Assembly: GCA_023935145.1 (NCBI GenBank)
Contig: CM043702.1
Location: 58,554,001 to 58,618,000 of the forward strand
Reading direction: 5' to 3'
Length of the DNA stretch: 64,000 nucleotides
Source of the DNA: Bretschneidera sinensis
Taxonomy: Eukaryota > Streptophyta > Magnoliopsida > Brassicales > Akaniaceae
Each line of letters opens with the position of its first letter. Within the stretch, counting starts at the first letter, position 1. A model generated the notes under the pieces. The model saw only the letters and a program-made list of their open reading frames with translations, made no database searches and was not told the origin of the DNA. A program made the translations under genes and the position numbers. This document shows, in pieces, positions 53,531 through 64,000 of this stretch.

Positions 53531-55169
53531 AGTGGTGCAGTGTCTGGCTGAAGACGTAAACTTAGCGCTCATGGGAGGCAACCCACAACATATCCTTTTA
53601 TTTTATTTTTGTTTTTCATATTTATTTTTCTTGTTTATTATTATTATTTTGTTGTTTTCCAGTTTTACTTTCGTATTTCTTTTTTAGAGACAAATATACG
53701 AAGCAGTTCAAATGGTGGTGCACAATTTTCAGCTTCTGTGCACTTTTTGGCTACAAAGAGAGTTTCCTTAACTTTTTCTTTCACATTGAGGACAATGCTT
53801 ATTTTAAGTTAAGGGTGGAGGAAAGGAGGAAACATATTCCTGTTTTTCATATTTTTCTTTGAACTGCTTGGTGTCATTTTCCTTTTTGTTTGTTTTTAGC
53901 ATGCTTTGTGTTAGCCTTAGAGTTAATTCACATGTCAATGATATGAGCCTAATTGAGATAGCATATAGCGTTTAGAAGTAGTTAAAACTTGATTCGGTTT
54001 GAAATTAATTTAAGTGTCAATCTTCAGTTGGTTTGAGACTCTAGTTTTTGGTAAGATTGTATGATTAGTCTAAAACATTTAGAGAAGTTTTATGTGTGAT
54101 TGTTTTGTGAATACTTTTGCGGTCTCGACAAGCTCTAGAACTTATTTGATAATCATTTGAGGTGAATTCCTAGAATGCACATTACTTAGGATATGATATA
54201 GGCCATTTTTGGACAGTTTGAGCCTTTCGAACTTAACCTTGCTATATTCATCACTAGTCACCTGTTTGAGCCTTTTTCTTGAAAAAGAATTTGAGCCTTG
54301 TTTCTTTCAATAGCCCATTTACTCACCTTTATGAGCCAAAAAATATTTTATCCTTACCTTTCTTTAAAAAAAACTTAGTTATACACATTTATTGAGAATC
54401 ACTTAAAAGGAGTAAGGATGGAAATATGAAAACCATAAACCAGGTACACTAAAGGAGATAAGTTGGGGGTTGTGGAAAAAAAAATGAAAAAGAAGGTGAA
54501 TGGTCTTATGCCAAAATATAAAAGAGAAGAAAAGAAGTGAATTGTGGCAAAGAAAAAAGAAAAAAAAGGAAAAGTGGTGACTTATTGAGAGATATACTCT
54601 TATAAAAAATGGTTGAAAAAGTTAGGTGTTGAAGGTTATCTAGTGCTTAAAGTGGTTGTGGTTGAAACTAAAAGATTCAGTTCTTTTACTTGTGAATCCT
54701 TCCCGTTCTTTCTTAACCTTTACCTTAGCCTAACATTACAAGCTTATTAAAGACCTATTGATCCAATGTAGTGTGATTTTTCTACAATAGTGGAGAGTGA
54801 TTCGAAAAGTGAGCCTATGGAGCTTGTTTTTGTGATTGATGTCCCGTAATTTAATATATTTTAGAGGCCAAAACTTGTATTCATGAATGCTGTGCATAAA
54901 ATCATCCGGTTGTTCGGATTAATAGATTGTGGTAAGATAGATGTTAAGAGTCGATAACAACTTTAAGATTGATGTTTAGATTACTTTTAGACTTGGGTGA
55001 AATTTAATGATTCTATGTGCCGTGTGTTATGTACAATTTTAGAGACAAAAGTTAATTACTCTTGGTTTAACACTAACATTGCTTTACTTTGTTTTGATTC
55101 CCACCATAGAATTCATCTCTTATTTTTGCGTGAATTGCTAGGGACTAGCAATAAGCTAGTTGGGGGTTA
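53531..55169 (+). other. 3'UTR and polypurine tract of element D
   Basis: Conserved block at 53543-53586; stem-loop CATTG-AGGA-CAATG at 53784-53797. The rest to 55154 has no gene. GGGACTAGCAATAAGC followed by TAGTTGGGGGTTA (to 55169) is the polypurine tract beside the LTR, echoing the GGGACTAGCAATATG of family A. Confidence 0.75.
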
Positions 55170-56677
55170 TGATGAGAGTCATAAAATGCATTTGTACAGT
55201 AGTTAATTGTTAGCATTTTAGGGTTGATCTAGGTTTGAATTTCACTTTTATACCTTAACAACTCTAAAGTGTCATTCTTGGATCATTGATCTATTTCGAT
55301 GCATTTTCAGGTACATTATGTTCAAAAGAGATGGAAAAGCTATCATTGTCTGAAGCACAATGACTCAATGAACACCGGAGTGAAGGTTCACAAGACTTGG
55401 AAAGGAGTTTCACTAAATTTCCAGAATTGCCTTACAGATCAATCATTTTTGCAAATTAAACTGTATTGACACAAGAAGAACCAGGAGATGAACCATATAT
55501 TCTTAGAAAGATCCGGAAGTCTATTTTCTGAAGAATTTTATGGCTCGTAAAAATGATTTTTTTAGAGAAAGTTATGACAGTTTTAGTAGACAAAGGTCAG
55601 GCCTTCAGAACAGCACCAGTCAGGGCCACGGTGCCCAGAACCTCCACAAATCAGCACCAATTAGGGCCGCAATGCCCACAAGGCAGGGCCGTGGCGCCCA
55701 GAGCCTAGAGAAGGCCACACCAGCTAGGGCTGCAGCGCCTAGAAGAGAGGGTCGCGGCGCTCACACGAGTTCCTTTCTCTGAGTTAGGACCTAATTAGGA
55801 CTTTAATGATTATTTAAACCCTAAAACACCCTTGGACCTTTGTATTATAAATAGATCACTTAGGGTTTGAGAAAAAAAGGAATGAAGGCCGGAAAACTCA
55901 AGGAAGCTTCTCCATTACGGTGTTCAAGCATGAGCCCCATGGCCAACTAATCTCTAAGCAAGGTGAAGGGATGAATCTCTAGGTGTAGTTGTTCTTATTT
56001 TCCATTATTTATTCAATTTTAATTTGGATTTATTATCAAGACATTGTTTATGAGTATTCTTTGATTAAACAAGAAGAATTTAGATTCATCTGATAGCTGC
56101 GCTTTATGTTCTTCTTATTCTAGATTTTCTTAACCCGATGATTGCATGCTTCTTCTCCATATAAGTCTAGTCATGCTCTTCTTATGCCAAGTTGTTTGGA
56201 TGTGATTGAGTCTGGTAGATTTATCTTTTAGGTTTGTCCATTACTGCAATATTGTCATTGAGATATATTGTCACTTCTTGATAAATCTATAAGATATGTC
56301 ATGTGTGCTTGAATTGAAATCAAAGAGTACTTCATAACAATTACATTAAGGTCTACATGTGCTTTAATTGAATATACACTGATTGCTTGTTTAGGATGTG
56401 AAACTTGCAATCGAGATAAAAACAACTGAATCGAGATTGGAATAAGGCAACGAACCTAGAGAGGATTCCCAGAACCTTGTTGTTTCCTTATTATATTCTT
56501 CATTACAAATATACAATTTCCTCATAATACTTTACTATCAAAACTCAGATTTATTTATTTGGATTTTATCGTTTCGTATTAAAGTTTACACTTTTTCTTA
56601 TAGTTAACTTGTTTCCCTGTGGAATCGACACCCCAAAGCTGTGCTACAACTACCGCGTTACTCTTTGGGCGTAATCA
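55170..56677 (+). repeat. 3' LTR of element D
   Basis: 1508 bp. TATAAATAG is at 55846-55854. The CpG-rich units (about 55615-55765) are partly lost through C-to-T and G-to-A changes compared with the 5' LTR. Confidence 0.93.
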
Positions 56678-56682
56678 AGTAC
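56678..56682. other. Target-site duplication of element D, right
   Basis: AGTAC, matching 49257-49261. Confidence 0.9.
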
Positions 56683-57477
56683 TTTTATTCTACAGTATTT
56701 TTCCTTTACAATTTTACTACTTTTATTATGTAAAGTTTACAAGAATTTCTATAAGTTTTTAAACTTTGTATCTTGATTTGAACTTTTACGCTATGACTGA
56801 GTAGTGATTGAATGGAGGCTTGTCCGAGTGGGGCTTTGGTTTCTTACTTTGGGCTATTGAGATCATGCATCTCAAGTGGACTGAGATGGGGATTCTCACA
56901 TGAATTTTACCTTGAGTGTGTGACTTTGGTCTGTTGCTCAGGCTGGGAGTCTTTGTTTGAGTCGACGTGTCTTTGGGGTGTGCGACCTCCGGATTCAACT
57001 TGGTTGCTTTTGTTTTCACCTAACCTAGATGTATCCTAAGTGTTTGGTGATAAGTAAGTTGAGTCTGACTATCTTCTAATTTTATTTCTTAGAAGGTTTG
57101 AATTACCTAGAGTGCTACAGTTTTATCTACCTAGATGAAGAGAGTTGCCAGGGAACTCACTGGGCAAGTGGTGATTGAAGCCAAGAGTTTAGGGACCGTT
57201 GAAGGTGGTCTTTAAGGTTGCTCTTTGGTTGAGCTTCTTTCCCTAGTCGGTAAGGTGACCACAGGGTGGTTTCTCAACTTTTTGAGTGAAGTTGAGTGAA
57301 CACTGAGTTCTTTTCTCTTGTCCTATGGATGTTGGAGGCATGACCAGCAAGTTTCCTGTATTAAACCTTGAAAGATCTTGATTGTTCCCAAGGAGAAAAG
57401 TGAGGCAAGAGTTTAGGGATCGTTTCGAGTCAAGATGACTATTTCTTATTGATCTTCAAAGATGACGACGGTGGTGA
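56683..57477. other. Unassigned DNA downstream of element D
   Basis: Continuation of the sequence interrupted by D. Two opposed open stretches of about 76 codons (56786-57039) show no known motif. Nothing else is recognised. Confidence 0.4.
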
Positions 57478-58203
57478 TGATGAGAGTCATAAAATGTTTC
57501 TTAACAATGGTTAATTGTTAGCATTTTAGGATTGTTCTCGGTCTTTATTTCACTTTTATGTGTTAATAACTCTAAAGTAATATTATTGGACCACTGACTT
57601 ATTTCAGTGCAATTTTCAGGTACTTTGAGTTTAAAAGAGAAAAAGAAACGATCGTTGCTTAAAAGGCCAAGATCTCATGCTTCTGGAAGGATAAGATGGA
57701 TTGCTGCCTGTACTGCGATCAAGTGCACAAGTAGTGTGATCGAGCACACATCCCACATCGACCAAGAAGTATTCTGCAGTGCACATGCGATCGAGCGCAC
57801 AAGCATTGCGATCGAGTGCACATCCCACATCGACCAAGAAGTACTCTGCAGCGCAACCACGATCGAGCGCACCAACATACGATCAAGTGCACTTGCGATC
57901 GAGCGCACTAAGGCTGCGATTGATCGCACTCGGGTAGTATCCCACATCGGTCAGAAAACACATAGCATTCCGAGAGCTTGCCTATATAAGACCCCTTCCA
58001 CTTCAGCTTTAGGAATCAATCAATCAATCGGAGCTCATCTGAAATCATCAGAGAGTGAATCCAGAGGGCCTTTAGGAGCAATCTAGAGGGCGTTTAGGAC
58101 GAATCCGAAGTATAATTTTGGAGGGCAAGCTAAGGAATCGCCGAAGCTTTCGCTACCAAGGAGGAGATAATCGTTGAGAGGCCGGAGGCAACTCAAGGAA
58201 GCA
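57478..58203 (+). repeat. Chimeric D-like LTR fragment
   Basis: The first 175 bp match the D LTR start (TGATGAGAGTCATAAAATG, then TTAGCATTTTAGG). It then carries about nine A-type GATCGAGCGCAC motifs (57716-57930), then a C-type promoter. It ends with a piece like D U5 (ACTCAAGGAAGC, about 58192-58203), where it is cut by the CACTA sequence. A repeated 72-bp unit containing CATCCCACATCGACC is at 57748-57843. Confidence 0.75.
57939..57990 (+). promoter_or_regulatory. snRNA-type USE and TATA in the chimeric LTR
   Basis: ATCCCACATCG at 57939-57949 and TATATAAG at 57983-57990 with 33 bp between, the same spacing as in family C although the spacer sequence differs. Two more perfect USE copies lie upstream at 57750-57760 and 57822-57832. 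Confidence 0.65.
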
Positions 58204-59904
58204 TGACTCTCAAACCAATTCTGAGACCGAGCCAATAACAACAGAAAGTCAAAACAATGATAGTGAACAGTATGACATAATTGGTAATTTTTGTATTATA
58301 ATACATTCTCTTTATAATTAGTTTGATATCACATTGTTATACTAATTATAAAATTTATGTTTTCAATGTATAGATTCTGAGGGGAGGGTGAGAAAGCAAA
58401 CATGTGTCATGCGAACCTCACAAGTGTGATCCTTCGAACGTGGGGAGAAAATTGTTGTCCACTTCAATGCACGTAATCAACTTATTAAAAAATGTGGGCA
58501 AATATTAAGTAGCTGGTTAGGCAAAGTTGCAAAGAGAGGGAACCTTTGTCCGCTTGGTTACAAGGATTGGAAGAATGTGCCTTCTAACTACAAGAAGGAC
58601 CTTGTTTTATTGATTCGGGTTTTCTTCCATTTTTTTTTGTGGTGTTGTACACGCATATAATCCCTAACACAAAAAATTCTTATTTGACATCGATTTCCTT
58701 TCTTTGTTGTAAAGGAAGTTCTATTATCCGATGATTTAGGCGATCAAAAATTTTTTATTGAGGATGATCGGGAAAAAATGGAAGGACTATAGATATGTGC
58801 GTAAAAGGGACCACGTGAGGAACAAAACAAAACAACAATTTTTGAGCAATAATGTTCCAAAAGGAGTAGATCAAGACCAATGGAAACTACTGGTTTTCTG
58901 AGCAGAGTAATGTTGTTTTTCATAATTATGTTCATTTGAATTCTCATTATTTCTATTTTATTTTAATGATTTATTATTCAATTGGTTTATTGTTGGTGTA
59001 GAAATATTCTACTATAGGGACAACAACACGTGAAAGACAACAATGTCATTACACGACCAGATCAAAGAGTTTTGCTAGAAGACGGGATAAATATGTGAGT
59101 TGATTTGCTTCATTCATCTAATCTTTCATTTGAGATGTAGTGTCTTGAGTCACTGTTTGAACTCTTTTCATAAATGGTAGGAGATGAAACATGGAAATGA
59201 GCCTGGGTGCGTAGTTTTTTGCTGAAACTCATAAATGCAAGGATGGAACTTTTATTGATGAAGTATCACGACAATTTGTGGTAAGGGTTAGTCATTAATT
59301 TGACTTGTTAGTGAATGTAACTTTTATGTGGTTCTTTTGTTTTCATATTGAAATGGTCATTAGTTGGTAATATATGCTTGGGTTTCTGTCCCTTTTATAG
59401 AATTAATAATTAATTTCACTGAAATTGATAAAAGGGTTAGGGTTTTGAGATTTCTACGCATGAATTTAGATGGTTTTTTTTTTTTTTAGCATTCATCTTT
59501 AATCATTTCAAAGGAGAATGTATAAGCTGATGTCTGGTTACTGGGTACTCATTTTTTTCCTTTTCGTTTCTATTTTTTCATTTGGCTGCTACTGATTTGA
59601 TTCTTTGATATTTTAAAAGAACCAGTAAATTCTCTGATCTGATTGTGTGTTTGTTAAAGTAAGTTCACTTACGTATATGATGGTTTGATGTATGATAGTT
59701 AAGAATAGTACTTAACTTACTTTTATCGTGGTTGGTACTATGTTTCGGGCTTTTATGTAGATTCCAAGTGTTACCCTTATCTTTCTATCTTGAAATGATT
59801 ATTTTAAAATGGGCGAAGATGAGAGAATTTGAAAGGGTACTCTTCCCCTCTCATTTCTCTCGATCTAAAAATACACTAATTATGGGAGTTGTAATGCATA
59901 CATC

Positions 59905-60270
59905 TTGGTTAATAGTTGGGTGTAACCAGCCAGTGGTGATTGCTTTAATGGTTGCTATAGCTTCCAGTCCACCAGCAACTCCAAGTCCATGTCCAATCAT
60001 TGACTAAAATGAAACAAATATGTTAGCTAAATTGTTCTGTAGTTCTGCTCCCATTGGATTATTGGGATATTCTAGATGTGAAGTTGAAGAAAAACAATGC
60101 TCTTTGTGTTTGTGAATTGAAGTTTACAAGAAAATTAAAGGACATAAGTTTCTTACCTTAGTTCCATTCATTTTAATCTCAGATGTGTCCTTAAAGACCT
60201 TCTTGATTGCATTAGCCTCTTCCAAGTCCCCTGCTAGTGTTGATGTTGCGTGTGATTTCACGTAATTCAC
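59905..60270 (-). pseudogene. Captured fragment of beta-ketoacyl-ACP synthase I (two exons)
   Basis: Minus-strand exon 60270-60157 encodes 38 residues without a stop (VNYVKSHATSTLAGDLEEAN, then a KDTSEIKMNGTK end). It has AG before it and GT (GTAAGA) after it. The next exon, 60003-59905, encodes SMIGHGLGVAGGLEAIATIK and GWLHPTINQ after a canonical TTTTAG acceptor. These are the active-site His (HATST) and Lys-His (KSMIGH) blocks of plastid KAS I, the condensing enzyme that extends acyl-ACP from C4 to C16. Only 71 residues remain of a protein of roughly 400-470, with no upstream Cys nucleophile exon, so it cannot be an enzyme. It lies antisense inside a transposase intron, with its own intron kept, so it was captured as genomic DNA. 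Confidence 0.85.
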
Positions 60271-61325
60271 CTACGTATCATTAAATTAATTATCTGTCTT
60301 TATATTAGAATCCAAAAATGGTATCAGAAACATGTTTTTCTCAACTAAAATTACAATATCAAGAGATCAATGTCGTGTATAGATCTCTACAAAACTGGTT
60401 GCCAATAATGAGAGAAAGCTAAAACTATACTTTCCATAAGCACAAATGTCTTATGTTGTGCTCCTGTAATTTCCTAGATATGCTGATCTTAGATGCTTAA
60501 GCTCTTTAGCTTAAAAAAAATCTTGCTAGGGATTCTCTTATTTACTTATTCTTTTTTTATCATACCTAAGGTGGTCAATGCGGCAACATCTTTCCAAAAG
60601 AACTAGTTCTCTGCAAAGTTAATAAAGTTGTATTCTAGTTCAAGGGAACTTAAAAGCGAGTGTTATATAGGAGGATAAGGGTTAGGGTAAATTTTGGGAA
60701 CGATTGGTAGGTTTGATACAAGTATAAATAACAAGAACAAGTAGATTAATCTACTAGTATCGAACTAGTTAGGTTCTAGGAATCACACCTAGGAAGAAAG
60801 CCTCACACTTCCTAGTACATGTTTGGTTTAGAAATTAAGATATGTTTTTAGTATAATTTCCACAAATACCGAGTGGACCATGGGAGATGAGTTCTTGTTT
60901 GGTGGCACACTACAGTTTGAATTGCAGTTGTATTAGCAGCATTTAACATCCACTGCCCATATGGACCACAAGTTTTGTTTTTTTTTTAATTTTCCAAATA
61001 ATTATCCTCCTTAACCTACTCTAGAAAAGAGGCTCTCTTCAGTCCATGTTGTATTTTTGATCTTCTGAAAATGAAACATGTCACTAATCCCAAAGAGCAA
61101 TGAGAGGATAGGAGTAGCTTTTAAGGTTAGTGACTCTATTACTCTTTTCTTTTGCTTCTATGTTGTTTGAGGCTGCTTGCTTAAGATTTGGACTTTCTTT
61201 TTTGTTTGTTTTCTTGGGGAATATTATTCTTTTTCTACAAGGATTGAGATTGATCATCATTGAACAGAATAATGCAATATCTGGGCCAATTTTACAAGTG
61301 AACCAACTGAGAGGAACCACTAAAA

Positions 61326-61328
<3 letters not shown>

Positions 61329-61394
<66 letters not shown>
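61329..61394. repeat. (AT)n microsatellite
   Basis: About 33 uninterrupted AT units, within the long intron of the CACTA gene. Confidence 0.98.
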
Positions 61395-61398
<4 letters not shown>

Positions 61399-62431
61399 TA
61401 CTAAGATGGGTATTGAATTCTAGTTTTTTATCTGAAGATGAAAAATAATTACTAGATTAAGAAATTTGAATTGAACATTAATGCTAAGATTGGAAAAATA
61501 AATCAACTCGAGTATCAAAAGTGATCACTAAATCAAAAAGAACATAAAGTGATAGGAATCACACCTAGGAATCACATGTTCTGTTTGAGTCTAATTCATG
61601 CTAGTGAAAGTACTGAATCATGTGGAAAACTTAAGAAACTTGAACGTCTGCACTCAATTAACTAGTTGAAACTTAGATCTCTGTTTGGTTTATTTTGTTT
61701 GGACTGTATTTTTGTTTTTCATTTGCATGAGGTTTTATGGAAACATAGGGAAAATTCTGTCTGTTTTTCTATAAAATCTGACAAGCAACTTTTCTTTTAT
61801 GTAACTTTCGCTGCATAATCTTTGGGGGAGTTTAATCTTTATTGTTTTGTAATTGTAGGTGACAGCTGAAGCTCGTGTGGCCGAACTTGTTGCAACTTGA
61901 GGATCTACTGATGCTAGCAATAATTTACAAATACAAAATGAAGTCTTCACCGAGCTTATGGTTTAAGAGAGTTCTGGTCGTGTACGAGTTCAATGGTTTA
62001 GAGTTACACCCTCAGTTGTGTATGGACTTTCAGCTCAAATTAGGAATGATATGGGATACAATGGGGCTTATGCTGAAGAGATAAATAATTTGAAAGCACA
62101 AATAGAAGAAAACAATCAAAAGCATGAGCATTAGATTCAAGAAATAACAGCGAAACACAATGATCAAATGAACAATATGCAATCCCAATTTGATGAGCTG
62201 AAGTCTTTACTGCAACAGTTGGTTAATAGGGGACCTCATAATTGATTTCAAGTGTAATGGTAAAATAATTTTCCAAACTTCATTCCATTACTTAGTTTTA
62301 TATGAATTTATATGTTAACTATGATTGTTTTTTTGTGTAAATGAGATGACTTCTGTATTGATATTTGAATTTTTATGGATTTGGTGGTACATTTTATATA
62401 TTGAAGAACATAGGTATTCGTGTTGATATTA

Positions 62432-62527
62432 AACCCAAAATAGTGTAAAAACACAAGGCAGGCGTATATTAGTGATTTAACCCAAAATAATGTAAAAACA
62501 CAAGGCAAGTGTACATTGGTGATTTAA
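62432..62527. repeat. 48-bp tandem duplication in CACTA tail
   Basis: Two units starting AACCCAAAATA with GTAAAAACACAAGGCA, just inside the subterminal repeats. Confidence 0.8.
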
Positions 62528-62790
62528 CCCACTATATTGCGGTGCTTAAAAGTGCTGCAATGTGCATAATTGTCCGTAATATTTCGGCACTTCTAAGCGC
62601 CAGTATATCACGGTACTTAAAAGGGTCGAAATATAGCGGTGCTTAGAAGTGCAGAAAAAAATGTATATTTCGGTGCTTTCTGGCACTTCGATACCACACA
62701 TACCGGCGCTTTATCTGACACTTGCCATAAGCGTCGATATCGCATATTGCGGCACTTTAAAGCGTTGAAATATGCTAAAAAAAATGTCGA
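62528..62790. repeat. CACTA subterminal repeats
   Basis: Seven or so short copies in both orientations of a GCGGTGCTTAAAAGTGC-like unit (for example near 62540, 62582, 62608, 62635, 62668 and 62745). Such arrays in CACTA elements are binding sites for the element's DNA-binding protein. Confidence 0.78.
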
Positions 62791-62793
62791 CGT

Positions 62794-62813
62794 TAGCCTT
62801 TTATCTTGTAGTG
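62794..62813 (-). other. Right terminal inverted repeat of the CACTA element
   Basis: Minus strand CACTACAAGATAAAAGGCTA begins at 62813. The three bases beyond, ATA, would be half of the 3-bp target duplication; the left end is not present to test this. Confidence 0.82.
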
Positions 62814-64000
62814 ATATTTCTCTCTCCCATTTCTTCCGAACATATAGGAGTTCTACACCTCCTACCATACAATGTCTCAATCGGTGCCATTCCAATACTA
62901 GTTTGATACTGATTATTATAAGCAATTTCAATCAATGGCATGTAAGCATCTCGACTTACTGAAAAACTCATCACATTTGCCCTTAACATATCTTATAGTA
63001 CTCTAATAATCCTTTTTGTCTGAGCATGAAAAATTATATTAAATCGCAATTGTGTACCGTGGCTTTCTGAAAGCCTCTCCAAAACCAAGATGTAAATCTA
63101 GCATCTCTATTTGATACTATGCTTAATGGTGCTCCATACAACCTCACAATCTCAGCTACATCTCTTTTCAATCCTGACTACCATAAATTCTATTTCAATC
63201 CTCTAAACATCTTATTGTTACTCGGTTGCATCAAATATACATCATCATGTACCTTTCTCAATATCTTCTTTCTCAACTCCATATCATTGGGAACATAAAT
63301 CCATGTTCCAATACCAAAATACCCTCATTTCAAATTTTTGAACTCATATTGCTTTCTAGTAAGTACTCAATGCTTAATTTTTTCTATCTCTTCATCTCTA
63401 CCTTGCATCTCTAAAGCATTTTACTATGGATGACTGTACAACCATATTCGTTAACTATGATCCTCTATCACTGATATTCAACTTCATCCTTATCTCTTTA
63501 AATCTATCATCAATTACACATCATGACTTTCAATGGCGGACAATCTTCTTGTAAATCTTTCTACTCAATGCATCAGCTACCACCTTCATCTTTTTCTAGA
63601 TAATAGGGAATTGTACAATCATAGTTACTAATCAACTTCATCCACCATCTTTGCCTCAAATTCAACACTCTCTGGGCAGGTAAGTATGTTAAACTCTTAT
63701 AACCCATTAATATCTCACAAGTGGCTCCATACAGATGATGTCTCCAATCTTTAAAGTAAACATTGTTGCAGCCAACTCTAAGTCATGTGTAAGGTAATTT
63801 CTATCATGAATCTTCAATTGCCTAAAAGTATGGACCACAGCTTTCCTAGGTTACACACATCCCAATCATTGATGTGACGCATCACTATACACCATAAATC
63901 CTTCATCACCAGAAGGAAACACCAATACTGGAGCTATAGTCAATTTCTCCTTTAGTAATTGGAAAATTTTTCTCAAACTTCCCTCACCATACAAATCTCA
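62814..64000 (-). pseudogene. Tekay/Del-like Ty3/gypsy RNase H and integrase pseudogene
   Basis: Minus-strand RNase H end (NLRQRWWMKLISNYDC near 63660, then ADALSRK-like codons near 63560). Integrase pieces follow: GLKRDVAEIVRLYGAPLSIV (near 63200-63130), NRDARFTSWFW, a HAQTK remnant of the usual HPQTDGQ, and MPLIEIAYNNQYQTSIGMAP to CRTPIC (62960-62840). Wording and order match chromoviruses of the Tekay/Del group. Between KRDVAE and IVRLYG the zinc-binding end and first catalytic Asp region are missing, a deletion of about 100 residues. Many stops. It is cut at 62814 by the CACTA end, and its upstream part (RT, protease, gag) runs out of the window. Confidence 0.8.

Larger units (their letters stand above)
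49262..56677 (+). mobile_element. Family D: Athila-like element lacking pol, with TSD
   Basis: LTRs 49262-50761 and 55170-56677 (1500 and 1508 bp, clearly more diverged than those of C). Decayed tRNA-Asp-like primer site, gag with capsid and zinc knuckle, protease, a decayed pre-RT piece, then the conserved 3'UTR. No RT catalytic box, RNase H or integrase. It inserted downstream of the broken gene at 49183. Confidence 0.9.
58204..62245 (+). pseudogene. Transposase_24-type (Ptta/En/Spm) gene, broken, multi-exon
   Basis: Exons by GT-AG and frame: about 58204-58281, 58374-58616 (VVHFNARNQLIKKCGQ, then NLCPLGYKDWKNVPSNY), about 58712-58900 (KKWKDYRYVRKRDHV, then DQDQWKLLVF), 59002-59094 (TTTRERQQCHYTTRSKSFAR), 59181-59280 (FFAETHKCKDGTFIDEV) and 61859-62245 (NEVFTELM, SGRVRVQWFRVTPSVVYG, then a coiled coil to the TGA at 62243-62245). 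The order of motifs is that of plant En/Spm-associated Transposase_24 proteins. At least three nonsense codons in the last exon and frameshifts elsewhere show it is dead. The intron 59281-61858 is 2.6 kb and holds the synthase fragment. Confidence 0.78.
58204..62813 (+). mobile_element. CACTA (En/Spm-type) element, right part
   Basis: The right end is CACTACAAGATAAAAGGC read on the minus strand, ending at 62813, preceded by subterminal repeats. The body is a broken multi-exon transposase-type gene. No left CACTA terminus is found before 58204, where the chimeric LTR fragment abuts, so the left part is lost. One intron carries a captured host gene fragment. Confidence 0.8.

Noticed and set aside
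57631..58086. Overlapping open frames on both strands in the chimeric LTR
   Set aside because: Produced by the repeated GATCGAGCGCAC motifs; low-complexity products with no family resemblance.
59905..60270. A functional host KAS I gene
   Set aside because: Only two exons (71 residues) are present, flanked by transposase exons in the opposite orientation; the Cys active-site exon is absent.
60900..60925. CACTAC-like string as a left CACTA terminus
   Set aside because: It lies inside the body in the middle of an intron, and the bases after CACTACA do not match the right terminal repeat.
1..64000. CRISPR arrays, operons or bacterial genes
   Set aside because: The short repeats are irregular LTR motifs without spacers of equal length, and all coding signals are plant transposons with introns and tRNA-Asp primer sites.

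Overview
This is nuclear DNA from a seed plant, probably a eudicot, and it is almost entirely nested transposable elements. The evidence is several Ty3/gypsy families primed by plant tRNA-Asp, Ty1/copia and chromovirus remnants, a CACTA DNA transposon, GT-AG introns, and a captured fragment of a plastid fatty-acid synthase gene. I see no intact host gene, no tRNA or rRNA gene and no CRISPR array.

Region 1 (1-30610) is a head-to-head and tail-to-tail pile of one Athila-type Ty3/gypsy family, called A here, with two LTR subtypes: A1 starts TGATAAGTGC and A2 starts TGATAGGAGC. It holds two opposed copies of an A2 deletion derivative (1344-4745 plus strand, 17098-21307 minus strand). It also holds an A1 copy with gag, protease, RT, RNase H and integrase but only a stub of the third ORF (8791-17078, plus), and two A1 copies that keep gag, protease and the third ORF but have lost RT, RNase H and integrase (4761-8790 and 21327-30610, minus). 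The defects of the last two kinds are complementary.

Region 2 (30611-41399) is an older background: a reversed copia pseudogene, AT-rich DNA, an RNase H-like fragment, a MITE-like element and two degenerate tandem-repeat arrays. From 41210 to about 49180 lies a broken multi-exon gene resembling the plant 'putative gypsy-type transposon' proteins. It is split by a young, structurally complete non-autonomous element (family C, 41400-47071, TSD TGTAA) that keeps an uninterrupted 574-codon ORF. Its downstream side is cut by an older element (family D, 49262-56677, TSD AGTAC).

Region 3 (56683-64000) has an unassigned stretch, a chimeric D-like LTR fragment (57478-58203), the right part of a CACTA element (58204-62813) whose long intron carries two exons of a beta-ketoacyl-ACP synthase I gene in antisense, and a reversed Tekay/Del-like integrase and RNase H pseudogene running off the window.

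The points most worth checking are LTR promoters built like Pol II snRNA promoters (USE, 33 bp, TATA), modular exchange between LTR families, a conserved 3'UTR stem-loop in all seven Athila-type copies, and retention of the same minimal body by independent non-autonomous families. Element boundaries were set by eye from repeated sequence; no alignment or database search was run.
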